DNA of 64,000 nucleotides from Blautia sp. MSJ-9 (GTDB taxonomy: Bacteria; Bacillota; Clostridia; Lachnospirales; Lachnospiraceae). The stretch covers positions 38,512 through 102,511 of the forward strand of contig NZ_JAHLQG010000027.1 of the NCBI RefSeq assembly GCF_018919065.1, in the 5' to 3' direction. Under the pieces are notes generated by a model. It saw only the letters and a list, made by a program, of their open reading frames with translations, ran no database searches and was not told the DNA's origin. The position numbers were made by a program, and so were the translations under genes. Shown in pieces: positions 45,867-54,088 of the stretch (positions are counted from its first letter, which is position 1; every line of letters begins with the position of its first letter).

Positions 45867-47144
45867 ATGTTTCGCAGACTTCATATTCAAATGACTTTTT
45901 TCTCTGCTCTGATCATCGGCATCGTCATTTTTATTATGACAACTGCCTGTAATTTCATCGCAGAAAACAGCACACGCCAGAATGCGTGGAATACCTTTCA
46001 GAACAACGCCATCTCCTGTATCTCTCATCTGGAAACGCAGAGTATCATCAGCAGTGACTGGATTTTGCAGGCAGAAAAAAATTATGATATTTCCATGGAT
46101 ATCAGAGACAACGGAAATTCTCTTTATCTGAAAAAACTACAGACGGATTCTCTGGATGAAACGATTTTCCGGAAGGCAGAAGAAATCTCTGCTGATTCCT
46201 ATGCACTTGATCTTTCCAATCCCGGTGCGGTCAGTAAACTGACAAAACGGATCTTTTTTCAGATGAAAGATTTCTATGTTTCCACTGCTCTGATCCCCAA
46301 GAGCCACGGAACCGTCAGTATGATCATCCTGTATTCCCTGGATTCTGTAAAACACAAGATTCTGTTACAGAGACTTGCATTCTCCGGCGCAGCTTTTCTG
46401 GCAATTCTGGCTCTGAGTATCTGTTCCTGGTTCTTTACCGGAAGAATGATCACTCCCCTGGAAAAAAGCAGGCAGGAACAGACCGAATTTATCGCTGCTG
46501 CCTCCCATGAGCTTCGCTCCCCTCTGGCAGTAATCCTGTCCGGAATCTCTGCCATGAAAAAGGCAGATCCGAAAGAACAGGAACATTTTCTTTCAGTCAT
46601 AGAAAAAGAAGGGACGCGAATGTCCCTCCTGATAAATGATATGCTCTCTCTGTCAAATGCAGATAACCATTCCTGGAAAATGCATCCGATTTCCTGTGAA
46701 CTGGATACTTTACTTCTGGATACCTACGAAAAATATGAACCCCTGATGCAGGACCACCATATGAAATTTTTCATTGAACTTCCGGAAGAGGAAATCCCTC
46801 CCTGTCCCTGTGACCCGGAAAGGATCAGTCAGGTGCTTGGAATCCTTCTTGACAATGCCATCAGTTATGTCCCCGAAAACGGGAAAATTATTCTTTCCCT
46901 TTCACAAACCGAAACGCACTTTCTTATCCGCGTCAAAGACAACGGACCCGGTATTCCGGATTCTGCCAAGACTTCTGTTTTCCGGCGTTTTTACCGGGCA
47001 GATTCTGCCAGAAATAACAGGCAGCATTTTGGTCTGGGACTGTGTATTGCGTATGAGATCATTTCACTTCATAAAGGAACAATCTCTGTACTGGATACCC
47101 CGGGCGGTGGTTCTACTTTTCAGATTTCTCTGCCGTTGGCATAA
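45867..47144 (+). CDS. Sensor histidine kinase
   Basis: A 425-aa kinase. Two membrane helices (about residues 10-30 and 165-190) flank an extracytoplasmic sensor domain of ~130 residues. The dimerisation box is EFIAAASHELRSPLAVIL with the phospho-accepting His, and the ATPase shows N-box LDNAISYVPE, and VKDNGPGIPDSAKTSVFRRFYR. AAGGAG precedes the ATG. It is divergent from its regulator gene and followed by a terminator. Confidence 0.94.
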   Translation: MFRRLHIQMTFFSALIIGIVIFIMTTACNFIAENSTRQNAWNTFQNNAISCISHLETQSIISSDWILQAEKNYDISMDIRDNGNSLYLKKLQTDSLDETIFRKAEEISADSYALDLSNPGAVSKLTKRIFFQMKDFYVSTALIPKSHGTVSMIILYSLDSVKHKILLQRLAFSGAAFLAILALSICSWFFTGRMITPLEKSRQEQTEFIAAASHELRSPLAVILSGISAMKKADPKEQEHFLSVIEKEGTRMSLLINDMLSLSNADNHSWKMHPISCELDTLLLDTYEKYEPLMQDHHMKFFIELPEEEIPPCPCDPERISQVLGILLDNAISYVPENGKIILSLSQTETHFLIRVKDNGPGIPDSAKTSVFRRFYRADSARNNRQHFGLGLCIAYEIISLHKGTISVLDTPGGGSTFQISLPLA

Positions 47145-47165
47145 CACAGTAATTTTCTGTAACAT

Positions 47166-47214
47166 AAAAACCGGAACGAACATACGGCCTCCCCGCATAT
47201 TCGTTCCGGTTTTC
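47166..47214 (+). terminator. Terminator of the kinase gene
   Basis: AAAACCGGAACGAA pairs perfectly with TTCGTTCCGGTTTT across a 20-base loop. Confidence 0.85.
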
Positions 47215-47239
47215 TAATATTCATTCCTCTGATGGATTC

Positions 47240-47510
47240 ATAGGTCGAGTAGGTGCACCCCTTACGGTCGTACACCCCTCACAGAACTCCGGACGTGCGG
47301 CTTTCCCGCATCCGGCTCTTTGCGAAACGAATCGTTCACATTATCATTCGTATATATTGACATATATCCGGGGTCTTACCAGTGGATAGCTGTTATCCAG
47401 CATATTTAGAAATTCTATCCAATTATAGCTTTTCTTCTGGCTTCTCCGGTTCAGATAATAGAACAAGCTTCTCATGATGTTATATCGGAATGCCGTTATA
47501 CTTTCTTAAT
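47240..47510 (-). mobile_element. 3' end of a truncated group II intron
   Basis: On the minus strand a reading frame ends with RSLFYYLNRRSQKKSYNWIE and then FLNMLDNSYPLVRPRIYVNI before a TGA at 47344-47346, the C-terminal maturase ending of group II intron reverse transcriptases. About 25 bases later comes a domain V-like hairpin (47284-47318): GAGCCGGATGCGGGAAAGCC with a GAAA tetraloop and the catalytic AGC triad. The domain VI-like end lies at 47240-47283. The 5' half of the intron and most of the reverse transcriptase are missing. It is a dead remnant inserted after the kinase terminator. Confidence 0.85.
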
Positions 47511-47779
47511 GTTTATTTTTGACTTTCTCCCAAATTCGGGAAAACTTATATTTGTATCAGCTAAAATGTTGATACATAAAAAAGGGCAGTCAGTGTAAAA
47601 AAGTAAAATTTTATGTACTCTGGCAGCTATCTTTGTTATTTCTCCTGCTCCGGTAACATTTCTTTTTGCTTATTTTGCCCTAAATGCCCTTAATTCCCTG
47701 ATTCATATTTAACTGTAACTGTTTATAATCTCTTTTTTTAATCCCTATCATATCTTTTGACTCCTAATTCTATCAAAAT

Positions 47780-48067
47780 ATGGTGTTTCAATTCATCTTT
47801 CTAGAAATGTACTTTGTCAACTTTTCCGTTAATATCGTTCGATATGCCCATTGTAATTATGAGCTTTTTCAAGAAGAACGAAAGATACTGCTGGAAAAGT
47901 GTATGACAGTTTTACAGCAGTATCTTTCTGGTATTCAAAAACAAGATACGAACGAATGGGAAAAACAGGTCAATCCGTATCATGTTGCCAATCTACAACG
48001 TATGACGGATATTGTCTTAGCTGAAATTAGCGGTACAGAACGACTTTTTAAAGCTACAACAAAATAG
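47780..48067 (+). CDS. Uncharacterised fragment
   Basis: A 95-aa frame with a helical C-terminal part (EERKILLEKCMTVLQQYLSG and NLQRMTDIVLAEISGTERLF). The N-terminal 25 residues look non-coding and no ribosome site is seen. It may be the C-terminal end of a lost gene. The preceding region 47520-47779 is AT-rich and holds nothing I can name. A terminator follows at 48081. Confidence 0.35.
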   Translation: MVFQFIFLEMYFVNFSVNIVRYAHCNYELFQEERKILLEKCMTVLQQYLSGIQKQDTNEWEKQVNPYHVANLQRMTDIVLAEISGTERLFKATTK

Positions 48068-48080
48068 AATATATGGAAAT

Positions 48081-48124
48081 AAGGCTTGCGGAGCATACTA
48101 TATAGAGTATGACGCAAGCCTTTT
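48081..48124. terminator. Terminator between fragment and nitroreductase gene
   Basis: AAGGCTTGCG-GAG-CATACT pairs with AGTATG-A-CGCAAGCCTT, followed by TTTTG. It can act in both directions. Confidence 0.8.
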
Positions 48125-48151
48125 GTCCCAACCTATAATCTCTGTCCAAAT

Positions 48152-48670
48152 TTATAAATAATCATAAGAAACTAATTCTTCCATAGGAATACGTGTTTCT
48201 GAATGACGTTCTGAATCTTCTGCAATACCTTTTCCATAACCGATAGCCAAAATATTGATAGGCTCTAAATTATCCGGTAACTGAAATTCTTTCTTGATTA
48301 CATCTGGTTTAAAAAAGCATACCCATACAGTTCCTAATCCTAATTCTGTCGCCTGCAACATCATATGATCTGTTAAGATAGAAGCATCTATATCTGTCGT
48401 CTGTTTATTATCGAAAGGTCTTGTCCATGCCTTTGAATGGTCTGCACAAACGATAATTGCCAGTGGAGCATTGTAAATATTTCCAGCTTTAGCAATGCTT
48501 TTTAATCGCTCTTTGTCCTGTACCACTAACAATTTAACCGGCTGTAAATTCGCCGCAGTTGGTGCAACATGAGCACAAGCAAGTATTTTTTCTAACTTTT
48601 CTTTTTCAACTGGTTTATCTTCATATTTTCTAACAGAATATCTTTTCTTAGCAATATCTAATAATGACAT
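48152..48670 (-). CDS. Nitroreductase family protein
   Basis: A 172-aa flavin enzyme. RYSVRKYEDKPVEKEKLEKIL (FMN phosphate site), APTAANLQPVKLLVV and GLGTVWVCFFKPD are the family motifs, and LAIGYGKG is at the C-terminal end. Members reduce nitro- or quinone-type compounds with NAD(P)H. The ATG has a weak AAGGAGA-type site. It is divergent from an HxlR regulator with an operator candidate in the gap. Confidence 0.9.
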   Translation of the reverse strand: MSLLDIAKKRYSVRKYEDKPVEKEKLEKILACAHVAPTAANLQPVKLLVVQDKERLKSIAKAGNIYNAPLAIIVCADHSKAWTRPFDNKQTTDIDASILTDHMMLQATELGLGTVWVCFFKPDVIKKEFQLPDNLEPINILAIGYGKGIAEDSERHSETRIPMEELVSYDYL

Positions 48671-48697
48671 ATTAAAATCTCCTTAATTCTTGTATAT

Positions 48698-48709
48698 TAG
48701 GTCAACCTA
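48698..48709. promoter_or_regulatory. HxlR-type operator candidate
   Basis: TAGGTCAACCTA is an inverted repeat with 5-bp perfect arms. It lies between the nitroreductase ATG and its probable promoter (minus strand TTGTAC, 17 bases, TAGAAT), so binding would block nitroreductase transcription. Confidence 0.5.
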
Positions 48710-48793
48710 TACTATAATTCTATCTGAAATAGTATTTTTGTACAAGAACGCACTATTTTGTAATATACTACCCAAAAAGGAAGTGAAGATATT

Positions 48794-49117
48794 ATGGGAA
48801 ATAATTGTTGTGGTTTTAGCTGTCCAGTTGAGGCAACCATTCAACTTATTGGTGGAAAATATAAAGCTGTTATTTTATGGCATTTAATGAACAAAACGTT
48901 ACGGTACAATGAAATTCATAAACTAATTCCGAAAGCAACTGATAAAATGCTAGCTCAACAGCTTCGAGAGCTTGAAAAAGATGGACTTATTAACCGTAAG
49001 GTTTATCCAGTTGTTCCTCCAAAAACAGAGTATTCTTTAACAAAATTCGGGGAAACACTGACACCCATTCTTGATGAACTATGTAATTGGGGAGAACAAT
49101 ATTTGATTCAAAAATAA
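48794..49117 (+). CDS. HxlR family transcriptional regulator
   Basis: A 107-aa winged-helix regulator with the HxlR signature CPVEATIQLIGGKYKAVILWHLMNKTLRYNEIHKLIP. Cysteines at positions 5, 6 and 10 near the N-terminus (NNCCGFSC) could sense thiol or electrophile stress, as found in related YodB/CatR-type and HypR regulators. AAGGAAGTG precedes the ATG. It is divergent from the nitroreductase gene, a known pairing for quinone and aldehyde stress control. Confidence 0.92.
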   Translation: MGNNCCGFSCPVEATIQLIGGKYKAVILWHLMNKTLRYNEIHKLIPKATDKMLAQQLRELEKDGLINRKVYPVVPPKTEYSLTKFGETLTPILDELCNWGEQYLIQK

Positions 49118-49182
49118 ATGTCATGGTAAATAACTTTTTATAAATTATTTACCATGACATTCTTTTAGCATTTTTTACAAAC

Positions 49183-49590
49183 TTATCCTACAATCTTCCA
49201 GTTATCGTCCTTATGAAGCACAAGCTCATACTGTGAGATTTGTGTCATTTTCGACTTGTTATCCAGATACTTTACGGGCACACTGACTTTGAGATTGTCG
49301 CCATCTTTGGTAAAGACAGGGTTTACCAGTTCTGAAAATACATAGTCGCCGGATACAGGAGCAAGCACGAAACTGTCCAAGTCGTCCAACAGGTAATCTG
49401 GTAATTCTTCTAACTGCTCATAGATACGGTTCAGTTCCGAAATGGAGATATTATAATTCCAGTTATCCGGCAGGCTCAGCATCAGAGACAACACCCCCTT
49501 TGCCTTTAATGACAGACTCTTGTTTTTAAAATGATGGTTACTCATTACCGTATAATTTTTTGTTCGCTCCACACGAAAAATCTGTGACAT
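49183..49590 (-). CDS. Fusion ORF of initiator N-terminus and TcpC-like C-terminus
   Basis: A 135-aa ORF. The first ~49 residues (SQIFRVERTKNYTVMSNHHF, KNKSLSLKAKGVLSLMLSL) are those of the replication-initiator-like proteins of Clostridia elements, also seen at 37609-37884. From ISELNRIYEQLEELPDYLLDDLD to the end (VKYLDNKSKMTQISQYELVL, HKDDNWKIVG) the sequence resembles the end of conjugation protein TcpC (Orf13 of Tn916). The joint is at NWNYNIS. It is probably a scar from deletion of an integrative element; the protein may be non-functional. The TcpC identification is from memory of the family only. Confidence 0.65.
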   Translation of the reverse strand: MSQIFRVERTKNYTVMSNHHFKNKSLSLKAKGVLSLMLSLPDNWNYNISISELNRIYEQLEELPDYLLDDLDSFVLAPVSGDYVFSELVNPVFTKDGDNLKVSVPVKYLDNKSKMTQISQYELVLHKDDNWKIVG

Positions 49591-49616
49591 TATCTCTCAC
49601 TTTCTTTCTGCAAAAA

Positions 49617-49653
49617 GAAAAAGACGTAAGTCATATTTTTTATGACTCACGCC
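49617..49653 (-). terminator. Terminator after the DUF1016 gene
   Basis: On the minus strand GGCGTGAGTCATA pairs with TATGACTTACGTC, then TTTTTC. Related hairpins are at 63572-63611 and a half at 37862-37880. Confidence 0.75.
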
Positions 49654-49685
49654 TGTTCTGAATTTCATTATTAAATTGAAAACCT

Positions 49686-50735
49686 TTATTCTTCTTTCCT
49701 CTGTTCCAACAGCTCTCTCGCATTTGCAATAGCAAGGGATAACTTCTGTTCTAAAAGTTCTTTTGGAGGCATTTTAGTCATATACTGTCCCACATGGATA
49801 TTTCCATGATCCAATTGCATTAATTCTATGGTTTCCTGCGATTTTTCTGCACATAATATAAGAGCAACCGGACTTTCTTCACCTTCTACTCTTTCATTTT
49901 TTTCCAACCATCGCAAATACAGTTCAACTTGTCCTTTATCTTGCGGTTCAAATTCTCCAAGCTTTAACTCAACAAGAACCAGCCTTTTCAAACCTCTGTG
50001 ATAAAACAATAAATCCATATAATAGTCTTTACCATCCAGCACAAAATGCTTCTGCCTTGCCAAAAACGCAAAATCCGATCCCATTTCCAAAATAAATTTT
50101 TCTAATTCCGCAAGAATGGCATTTTCCAAATCTTTTTCACTATAAGTATCACGTAAACCAAGAAAATCAAGCATGTATGGATCTCTGTAAAAAAGATCCA
50201 GACTCATTTTTCCATCATCCCGTAATTCGGCAATCTCATTTTTTATTGTTTCTTCTGGTTTCTTCGATATTGCAGTGCGTTCATAAAGCATAGATTTTTT
50301 TCTTTCACGCAATGTCCTCACTGACCAGTTCTCTTGCATACACATTGCAGCATAAAAGTCTCTCTTTAACTCGTCGTGTATTGGCAAAATCTCTACAAAA
50401 TGTGACCAGGTCAATTGTTGCGACAGTGTCGCAACTTTTTCGAAGTCAGGAAATTCCTGATAAAATTTAATCATTCTCGAAATTGATGTTTTATCAAATC
50501 CAGAACCATACTCCTGTTCCAAACGTTTACTGACTTCTGCAACAACTTTTTTTCCATACTCAGGCTTATTATCTCCGGTGAACTCCGCACTAAGTCTTTT
50601 CCCAATTCCCCAGTTAAGTGAGATAATGGCATCGTTCACAACTTTCTTTACATCCGTTTTCTTTTCTCTGATCAATGCATTTATTTCATCGTAAATGTTA
50701 TCAATATTATTTGCTACTATTATTTCTTTTTTCAT
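49686..50735 (-). CDS. DUF1016 (YhcG-type) nuclease family protein
   Basis: A 349-aa protein. The N-terminal half (INALIREKKTDVKKVVNDAIISLNWGIGKRL, KVVAEVSKRLEQEYGSGFDKTSISRMIKFYQEFPD, LSQQLTWSHFVEILPI) is a DUF1016 helical domain. The C-terminal half (FVLDGKDYYMDLLFYHRGLKRLVLVELKLGEFEPQDKGQVELYLRWL) contains the PD-(D/E)XK-type motif LDG...D-LLFYH...ELK. Such proteins bind or cut DNA and often travel with mobile elements; the exact role is unknown. I chose ATG 50735 with AGAAGGGA upstream. A broken copy is at 36431-36795. Confidence 0.9.
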   Translation of the reverse strand: MKKEIIVANNIDNIYDEINALIREKKTDVKKVVNDAIISLNWGIGKRLSAEFTGDNKPEYGKKVVAEVSKRLEQEYGSGFDKTSISRMIKFYQEFPDFEKVATLSQQLTWSHFVEILPIHDELKRDFYAAMCMQENWSVRTLRERKKSMLYERTAISKKPEETIKNEIAELRDDGKMSLDLFYRDPYMLDFLGLRDTYSEKDLENAILAELEKFILEMGSDFAFLARQKHFVLDGKDYYMDLLFYHRGLKRLVLVELKLGEFEPQDKGQVELYLRWLEKNERVEGEESPVALILCAEKSQETIELMQLDHGNIHVGQYMTKMPPKELLEQKLSLAIANARELLEQRKEE

Positions 50736-50892
50736 TATTGATTCCCTTCTATAATTTAAAATACCAACTTGGCATTTCAAAATCGTACCAACAGGTTATT
50801 GTTATATTACCCTATTTTTCTCGTTCTGCCTACTGCAATTTTATATTCTCATACAACAATGAGGTCGCATTCCACGACCTCATCACATTCAT

Positions 50893-51240
50893 TTAAAGAT
50901 AAATCAATTCTTTCAGGATAATCTCTTCTGCAATAGCTCTGTGCTGATTGGCAGCTCTGACCCATGCCATCTGATCTTTCTCTTTATCCGGCAAAGGCTC
51001 TTTTTCCTCTAACTGTTTCAGAATGACTTCTTCTCGTTCCCTGGCTGCCTTGTCCACTTCCAGCAGATGCTCACCAATCGTATCCTGCAAAAGCATCACC
51101 TGATACAGGGAATTACGATGGTTCTTCAGATAATCTCTGCGTAAGAATCCATACTTGCCAAGCTGCTCCATCTGATTACCTGATTTATAAGTAAGGTTCG
51201 GAATCAGATATCCATTCACATTTGTATAAGTCAGTTTCAT
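50893..51240 (-). CDS. tnpV: TnpV-like transposon protein, copy 2
   Basis: A 115-aa protein nearly identical to copy 1 at 36953-37300 (KLTYTNVNGYLIPNLTYKSGNQ, YLKNHRNSLYQVMLLQDTIG). No good ribosome site is visible upstream because the gene start is joined to a foreign sequence at 51240. It is likely not expressed well. Confidence 0.8.
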   Translation of the reverse strand: MKLTYTNVNGYLIPNLTYKSGNQMEQLGKYGFLRRDYLKNHRNSLYQVMLLQDTIGEHLLEVDKAAREREEVILKQLEEKEPLPDKEKDQMAWVRAANQHRAIAEEIILKELIYL

Positions 51241-51242
51241 GG

Positions 51243-51361
51243 ACTCTTAGAAAAGAAGAACTAAAATCCGGCGAGATTACCAGAGATGAATATTTTGAAT
51301 GGAAAATCAACTGGCCGCAGACTTGTGATGATTGCGGTAAACGGGAACCGTCAAAGCAGTG
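51243..51361 (+). pseudogene. Gene-end remnant of a mobile element, copy 2
   Basis: A plus-strand piece reads TLRKEELKSGEITRDEYFEW, then KINWPQTCDDCGKREPSKQ and a stop. It is the same C-terminal ending as at 37505-37629, with a CxxC motif (CDDC). The rest of the gene is gone. It meets the TnpV gene head to head. Confidence 0.6.
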
Positions 51362-51478
51362 AAAAAATTCATACAAATAATCCAAAGACCGAAACTCACC
51401 ATCATACTCTGAATTTCGGTCTTCTTAAACTCATTCGCAGTTGGTCTGTGCCTTCACAGTAACTACAAATATTGTACC

Positions 51479-51829
51479 TCATATAATTTCTACAAACGTC
51501 TTATAAAAATCATATATTTTTCCGTTTTCCTGTGCACAGAGCAAAAAGCGGCTGATGATTGCACCGGTACGGTACGATTCCTGAATATGTGATAAGTGTT
51601 CGTAGAGATTATTGGGAAAACCAGCTGTCACTTCTTCCCTCAGCAAAAAAGTTACATATCGATTTACCTTTTTTTGCCAAAGAATACTGGATTTTGGAAA
51701 CAAGGAACTCATTTCCGCCGGTATAGTAAGCCCACGTTGTTCCTGTGGAAGTGTTTGCGTATGCTGTACTCGTGAATAAAGATATGGATTTTCAATATAC
51801 TGACGCAGCTTGTCCCTTTCAAGTGACAT
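51479..51829 (-). pseudogene. Uncharacterised protein cut by the IS605 element
   Basis: A 116-aa frame (SLERDKLRQYIENPYLYSRV... LREEVTAGFPNNLYEHLSHI... FLLCAQENGKIYDFYKTFVEII) with good coding character but no recognised family. Its ATG straddles the end of the IS605 element, so the native N-terminus was probably removed by insertion. The other part of the gene is not obvious on the far side of the element. Confidence 0.55.
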
Positions 51830-51836
51830 GCTCCCA

Positions 51837-51974
51837 CCACTTAAATCTTACGATTTTGAAGTGGGGGCTTCCTGCTCGATTGCCTTTTAAGGCAAAGCTA
51901 AAACAGGCTATCCCCACGTGTCCCGCGGTTTTGTTTTTTATGTTCATCCGGTTACGGATTTTTTTCTTGCGCCG
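51837..51974 (-). ncRNA. Probable right-end omega-RNA of the IS605 element
   Basis: The stretch after the tnpB stop on the minus strand has the layout of a TnpB guide RNA scaffold: an inverted pair (GTGGGGATAGCC, then GCCCCCAC), an internal GCCTTTTAAGGC-type hairpin and a terminal CCACTT...AAGTGG hairpin at the element end. The guide would be the flanking bases starting at about 51826 and running left on the plus map. Inferred from known TnpB biology. Confidence 0.55.
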
Positions 51975-53081
51975 TCAGGCACATTCTTTATAAATCCTTT
52001 TTCCTTCTTCTCGGATATTGACTGCTGCATTCACATCCCGATCCATCCTGTTTCCACATTCACAGACATACATTCTGTCCGACAATGCCAGTTCCTTTTT
52101 CTTATGTCCACATACACTGCAAATCTTGCTCGATGCAAAATAACGGTCTACCTTTATAAGATGTTTTCCGCGCTCTTCCAGTTTGTATCCCAGCATGGAC
52201 AGAAACTGCCCATACCCGTTATCCTGCACGCCTTTCCCAAGATGCAGCCCTCCGGACATTCCCTGCAGATTCAGATCTTCCACGCATACTGCATCATATC
52301 TTTCAGCAAGCTCCCTGCTGAGCTTATGCTGGAAATCTTTTCTCTGGTTCTTTATCTTTTCATGAAATAAAGCTACCTTTTTCTTCTATTTCTGATAGTT
52401 CCGGCTTCCTTTTTCACAGTGGGAAAGCTTTCTCTGTTCCCTTGCAAGTTTTTTCTCTGCTTTTCTGTAAAACATAGGGTACCCGGATTTTTCTCCTGTA
52501 GAAAATACACACATTCCCTGCATGGCAAAATCGATCCCGAGAAATCTCTCTGCCCGTCTTTTTTCCACTGTTTGGCTCTCACAGCAGAACAAAAGACTTG
52601 CATAATATTTCCCGGATGACTCACGGCTTATCGTTACCGATTTCAGTTTCCAGTCTGACGGGATCTGGCGGTGAAGTTTTATTTTTACGGCAGACATCTT
52701 TGGAAGCTTCAAATGGGTATCCTGCAAAAGGATATTCCCATTTACTGCATTGGTCGTATAAGAAATTCCTGAATGTTTTCTTGATTTATAGCGGGTAAAT
52801 CCGCAGGATGGTTCCCGGAAAAACTTCCGGAACGCACTTTCCAGATGCAGCTGCGCATTCGCCAGGGCAAGGGAGTCCACCTCCTTCAGCCAGGGATATT
52901 CCTTCTTATATCCGGCCGGTGTGTTCCTGAGCATCTTTTTTTCTTTCTGGTAATAGCTGATCTTGTCCGCAAGCATCTGGTTATAGATAAAGCGGCTGCA
53001 GCCGATTGTTTTCTCTATCTGAATTCTCTGCTCTTTATCTGGATAAATCCTTATTTTTATGGCGCGGTTCATTTTTTTCAC
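51975..53081 (-). pseudogene. tnpB: TnpB RNA-guided nuclease with one in-frame TAG
   Basis: A 368-codon frame from GTG 53081 to TGA 51975 broken only by TAG at 52386-52388 (after KGSRNYQK). Upstream part: KIRIYPDKEQRIQIEKTIGCSRFIYNQMLADK and RuvC-I FLGIDFAMQGM. Downstream part: RuvC-II VCVEDLNLQGM, zinc ribbon CSVCG...CECG and RuvC-III DRDVNAAVNI. All the expected catalytic Asp, Glu and Asp residues are there. A CAG to TAG change at one codon would restore it. The start overlaps the end of tnpA. Confidence 0.9.
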
Positions 53082-53420
53082 CCTGGCTTTCTATATACTG
53101 CCGTATCGTTTCAATCGGCGCCCCGCCTGCACTGAGCAGACAAGAGCTTCAGCAGTCTGTGGTTGGCACTTTTACAGGCATTGATGAATTTACGGCGTTC
53201 CGTCTTTGGCTGTGCGCAGAACATCACATGAACATGGTCTGTATCGTGATTCCATTCTTCCAGTACGATCCCGTATCCGGGTGCGATATACTCAAAGATC
53301 TCTTTTGCTCTTTCGGATATTTCGTCATTCAGTACTTTTCTTCTGTATTTTATAACCAAGGTGATAATATAGCAGAAATACTGAATTGGAATTATGGTCT
53401 GATTCTATTGTATTTATCAC
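53035..53420 (-). pseudogene. tnpA: TnpA HUH transposase, decayed
   Basis: Three frames together give a transposase of the IS200/IS605 type: DHNSNSVFLLYYHL in one, VIKYRRKVLNDEISERAKEIFEYIAPGYGI...HDTDHVHVMFCAQP (HUH motif HVH) in the next and SCLLSAGGAPIETIRQYIES in the last. The Tyr of the last segment is the expected nucleophile region. At least two indels separate them: a small one after YYHL and a ~70-bp deletion after SANHRLLK. It cannot make an active protein. Confidence 0.85.
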
Positions 53421-53527
53421 TCTTTTTCTTATATCGACTGATATGTATTTACGAACTAATTGTTCTTTTTCAGTATACTATATCAGGGGATAGAGAACAA
53501 GTGTTTCTTTGGTACTATAAGGACTTT

Positions 53528-53547
53528 TTTGAGCAGATATGCTCAAA
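53528..53547. promoter_or_regulatory. Operator-like palindrome
   Basis: TTTGAGCA-GATA-TGCTCAAA is a perfect 8-bp inverted repeat. It lies in a 200-bp region between the IS605 element and a broken XRE regulator gene with no other clear gene. Its regulator is unknown. Confidence 0.45.
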
Positions 53548-53601
53548 TGTGCAATTCTTCTCACCACCTGAAGGACGCCACTGAAAAACTGTTTTTTCAT
53601 A

Positions 53602-53963
53602 CTATATACAGTGTCTCAAAGTTGATTGATGTACTTTATTTTGTGTTAATTTATACGCAAAAAGGACTTTTTTAGTGGCCTTCCTTACGATAGATATCCA
53701 TGCAAATTTGATAACGTTATTTTCAGCTTTGGCTACTTTCATGTCTCTTTCAATTTTATTAAGCAATGTCGCATCTCCTTTCAATAATTCGTCCAGGCTT
53801 AAATCATATAATTCACTCATTCTTATAATGCTTACAATATCAGGTAGTGATTTCCCATTTTCCCAGTTAGAAATAGTCTGCCTGGAAACATTGATATCTT
53901 CAGCAACCTGTTCCTGTGTAAGTTTTTTATAGTACGAGCATTTTTAATTTTATCAGCTATCAT
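53602..53963 (-). pseudogene. XRE family regulator, frameshifted and truncated
   Basis: From ATG 53963 the frame reads IADKIKNARTIKN and then shifts; in the next frame LTQEQVAEDINVSRQTISNWENGKSLPDIVSIIRMSELYDLSLDELLKGD is a full helix-turn-helix. A missing A in a run of six (near 53923) explains the shift. The later part, after FAWISIV, lacks the expected membrane helices. It is next to the kinase gene of the resistance module and could once have regulated it. Confidence 0.8.
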
Positions 53964-54029
53964 AATTCTGTATGCCCCCTTTCTTCTATGAGATTACAGC
54001 AAACGTAGTAGTAATGTCTATCAAAAGGC

Positions 54030-54070
54030 TTTTACATATTAGATAAAAGCATGTAAAATTTCTTTTACAT
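54030..54070. repeat. Three TTTTACAT boxes
   Basis: TTTTACAT at 54030-54037, its complement ATGTAAAA at 54051-54058, and TTTTACAT at 54063-54070. They lie between the broken XRE gene and the 3' end of the kinase gene. They might be binding sites for the XRE protein. Confidence 0.5.
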
Positions 54071-54088
54071 AGCTTAATTGCGTTCTAT

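Larger units (their letters stand above)
51827..53430 (-). mobile_element. IS200/IS605-type element, defective
   Basis: The element holds a broken tnpA (left), tnpB with an in-frame stop and a right-end hairpin (51837-51864, CCACTT...AAGTGG). It reads tnpA then tnpB on the minus strand, with the overlap usual for IS605. The right end is near 51827; the left end near 53430 is a guess. It inserts into a gene of unknown function. Neither protein is intact, so it can only move if helped. Confidence 0.8.

Noticed and set aside
53006..53584. 192-aa plus-strand ORF across the IS605 tnpA region
   Set aside because: It runs antisense to tnpA and tnpB; only the last ~35 residues look protein-like, which is not enough support.
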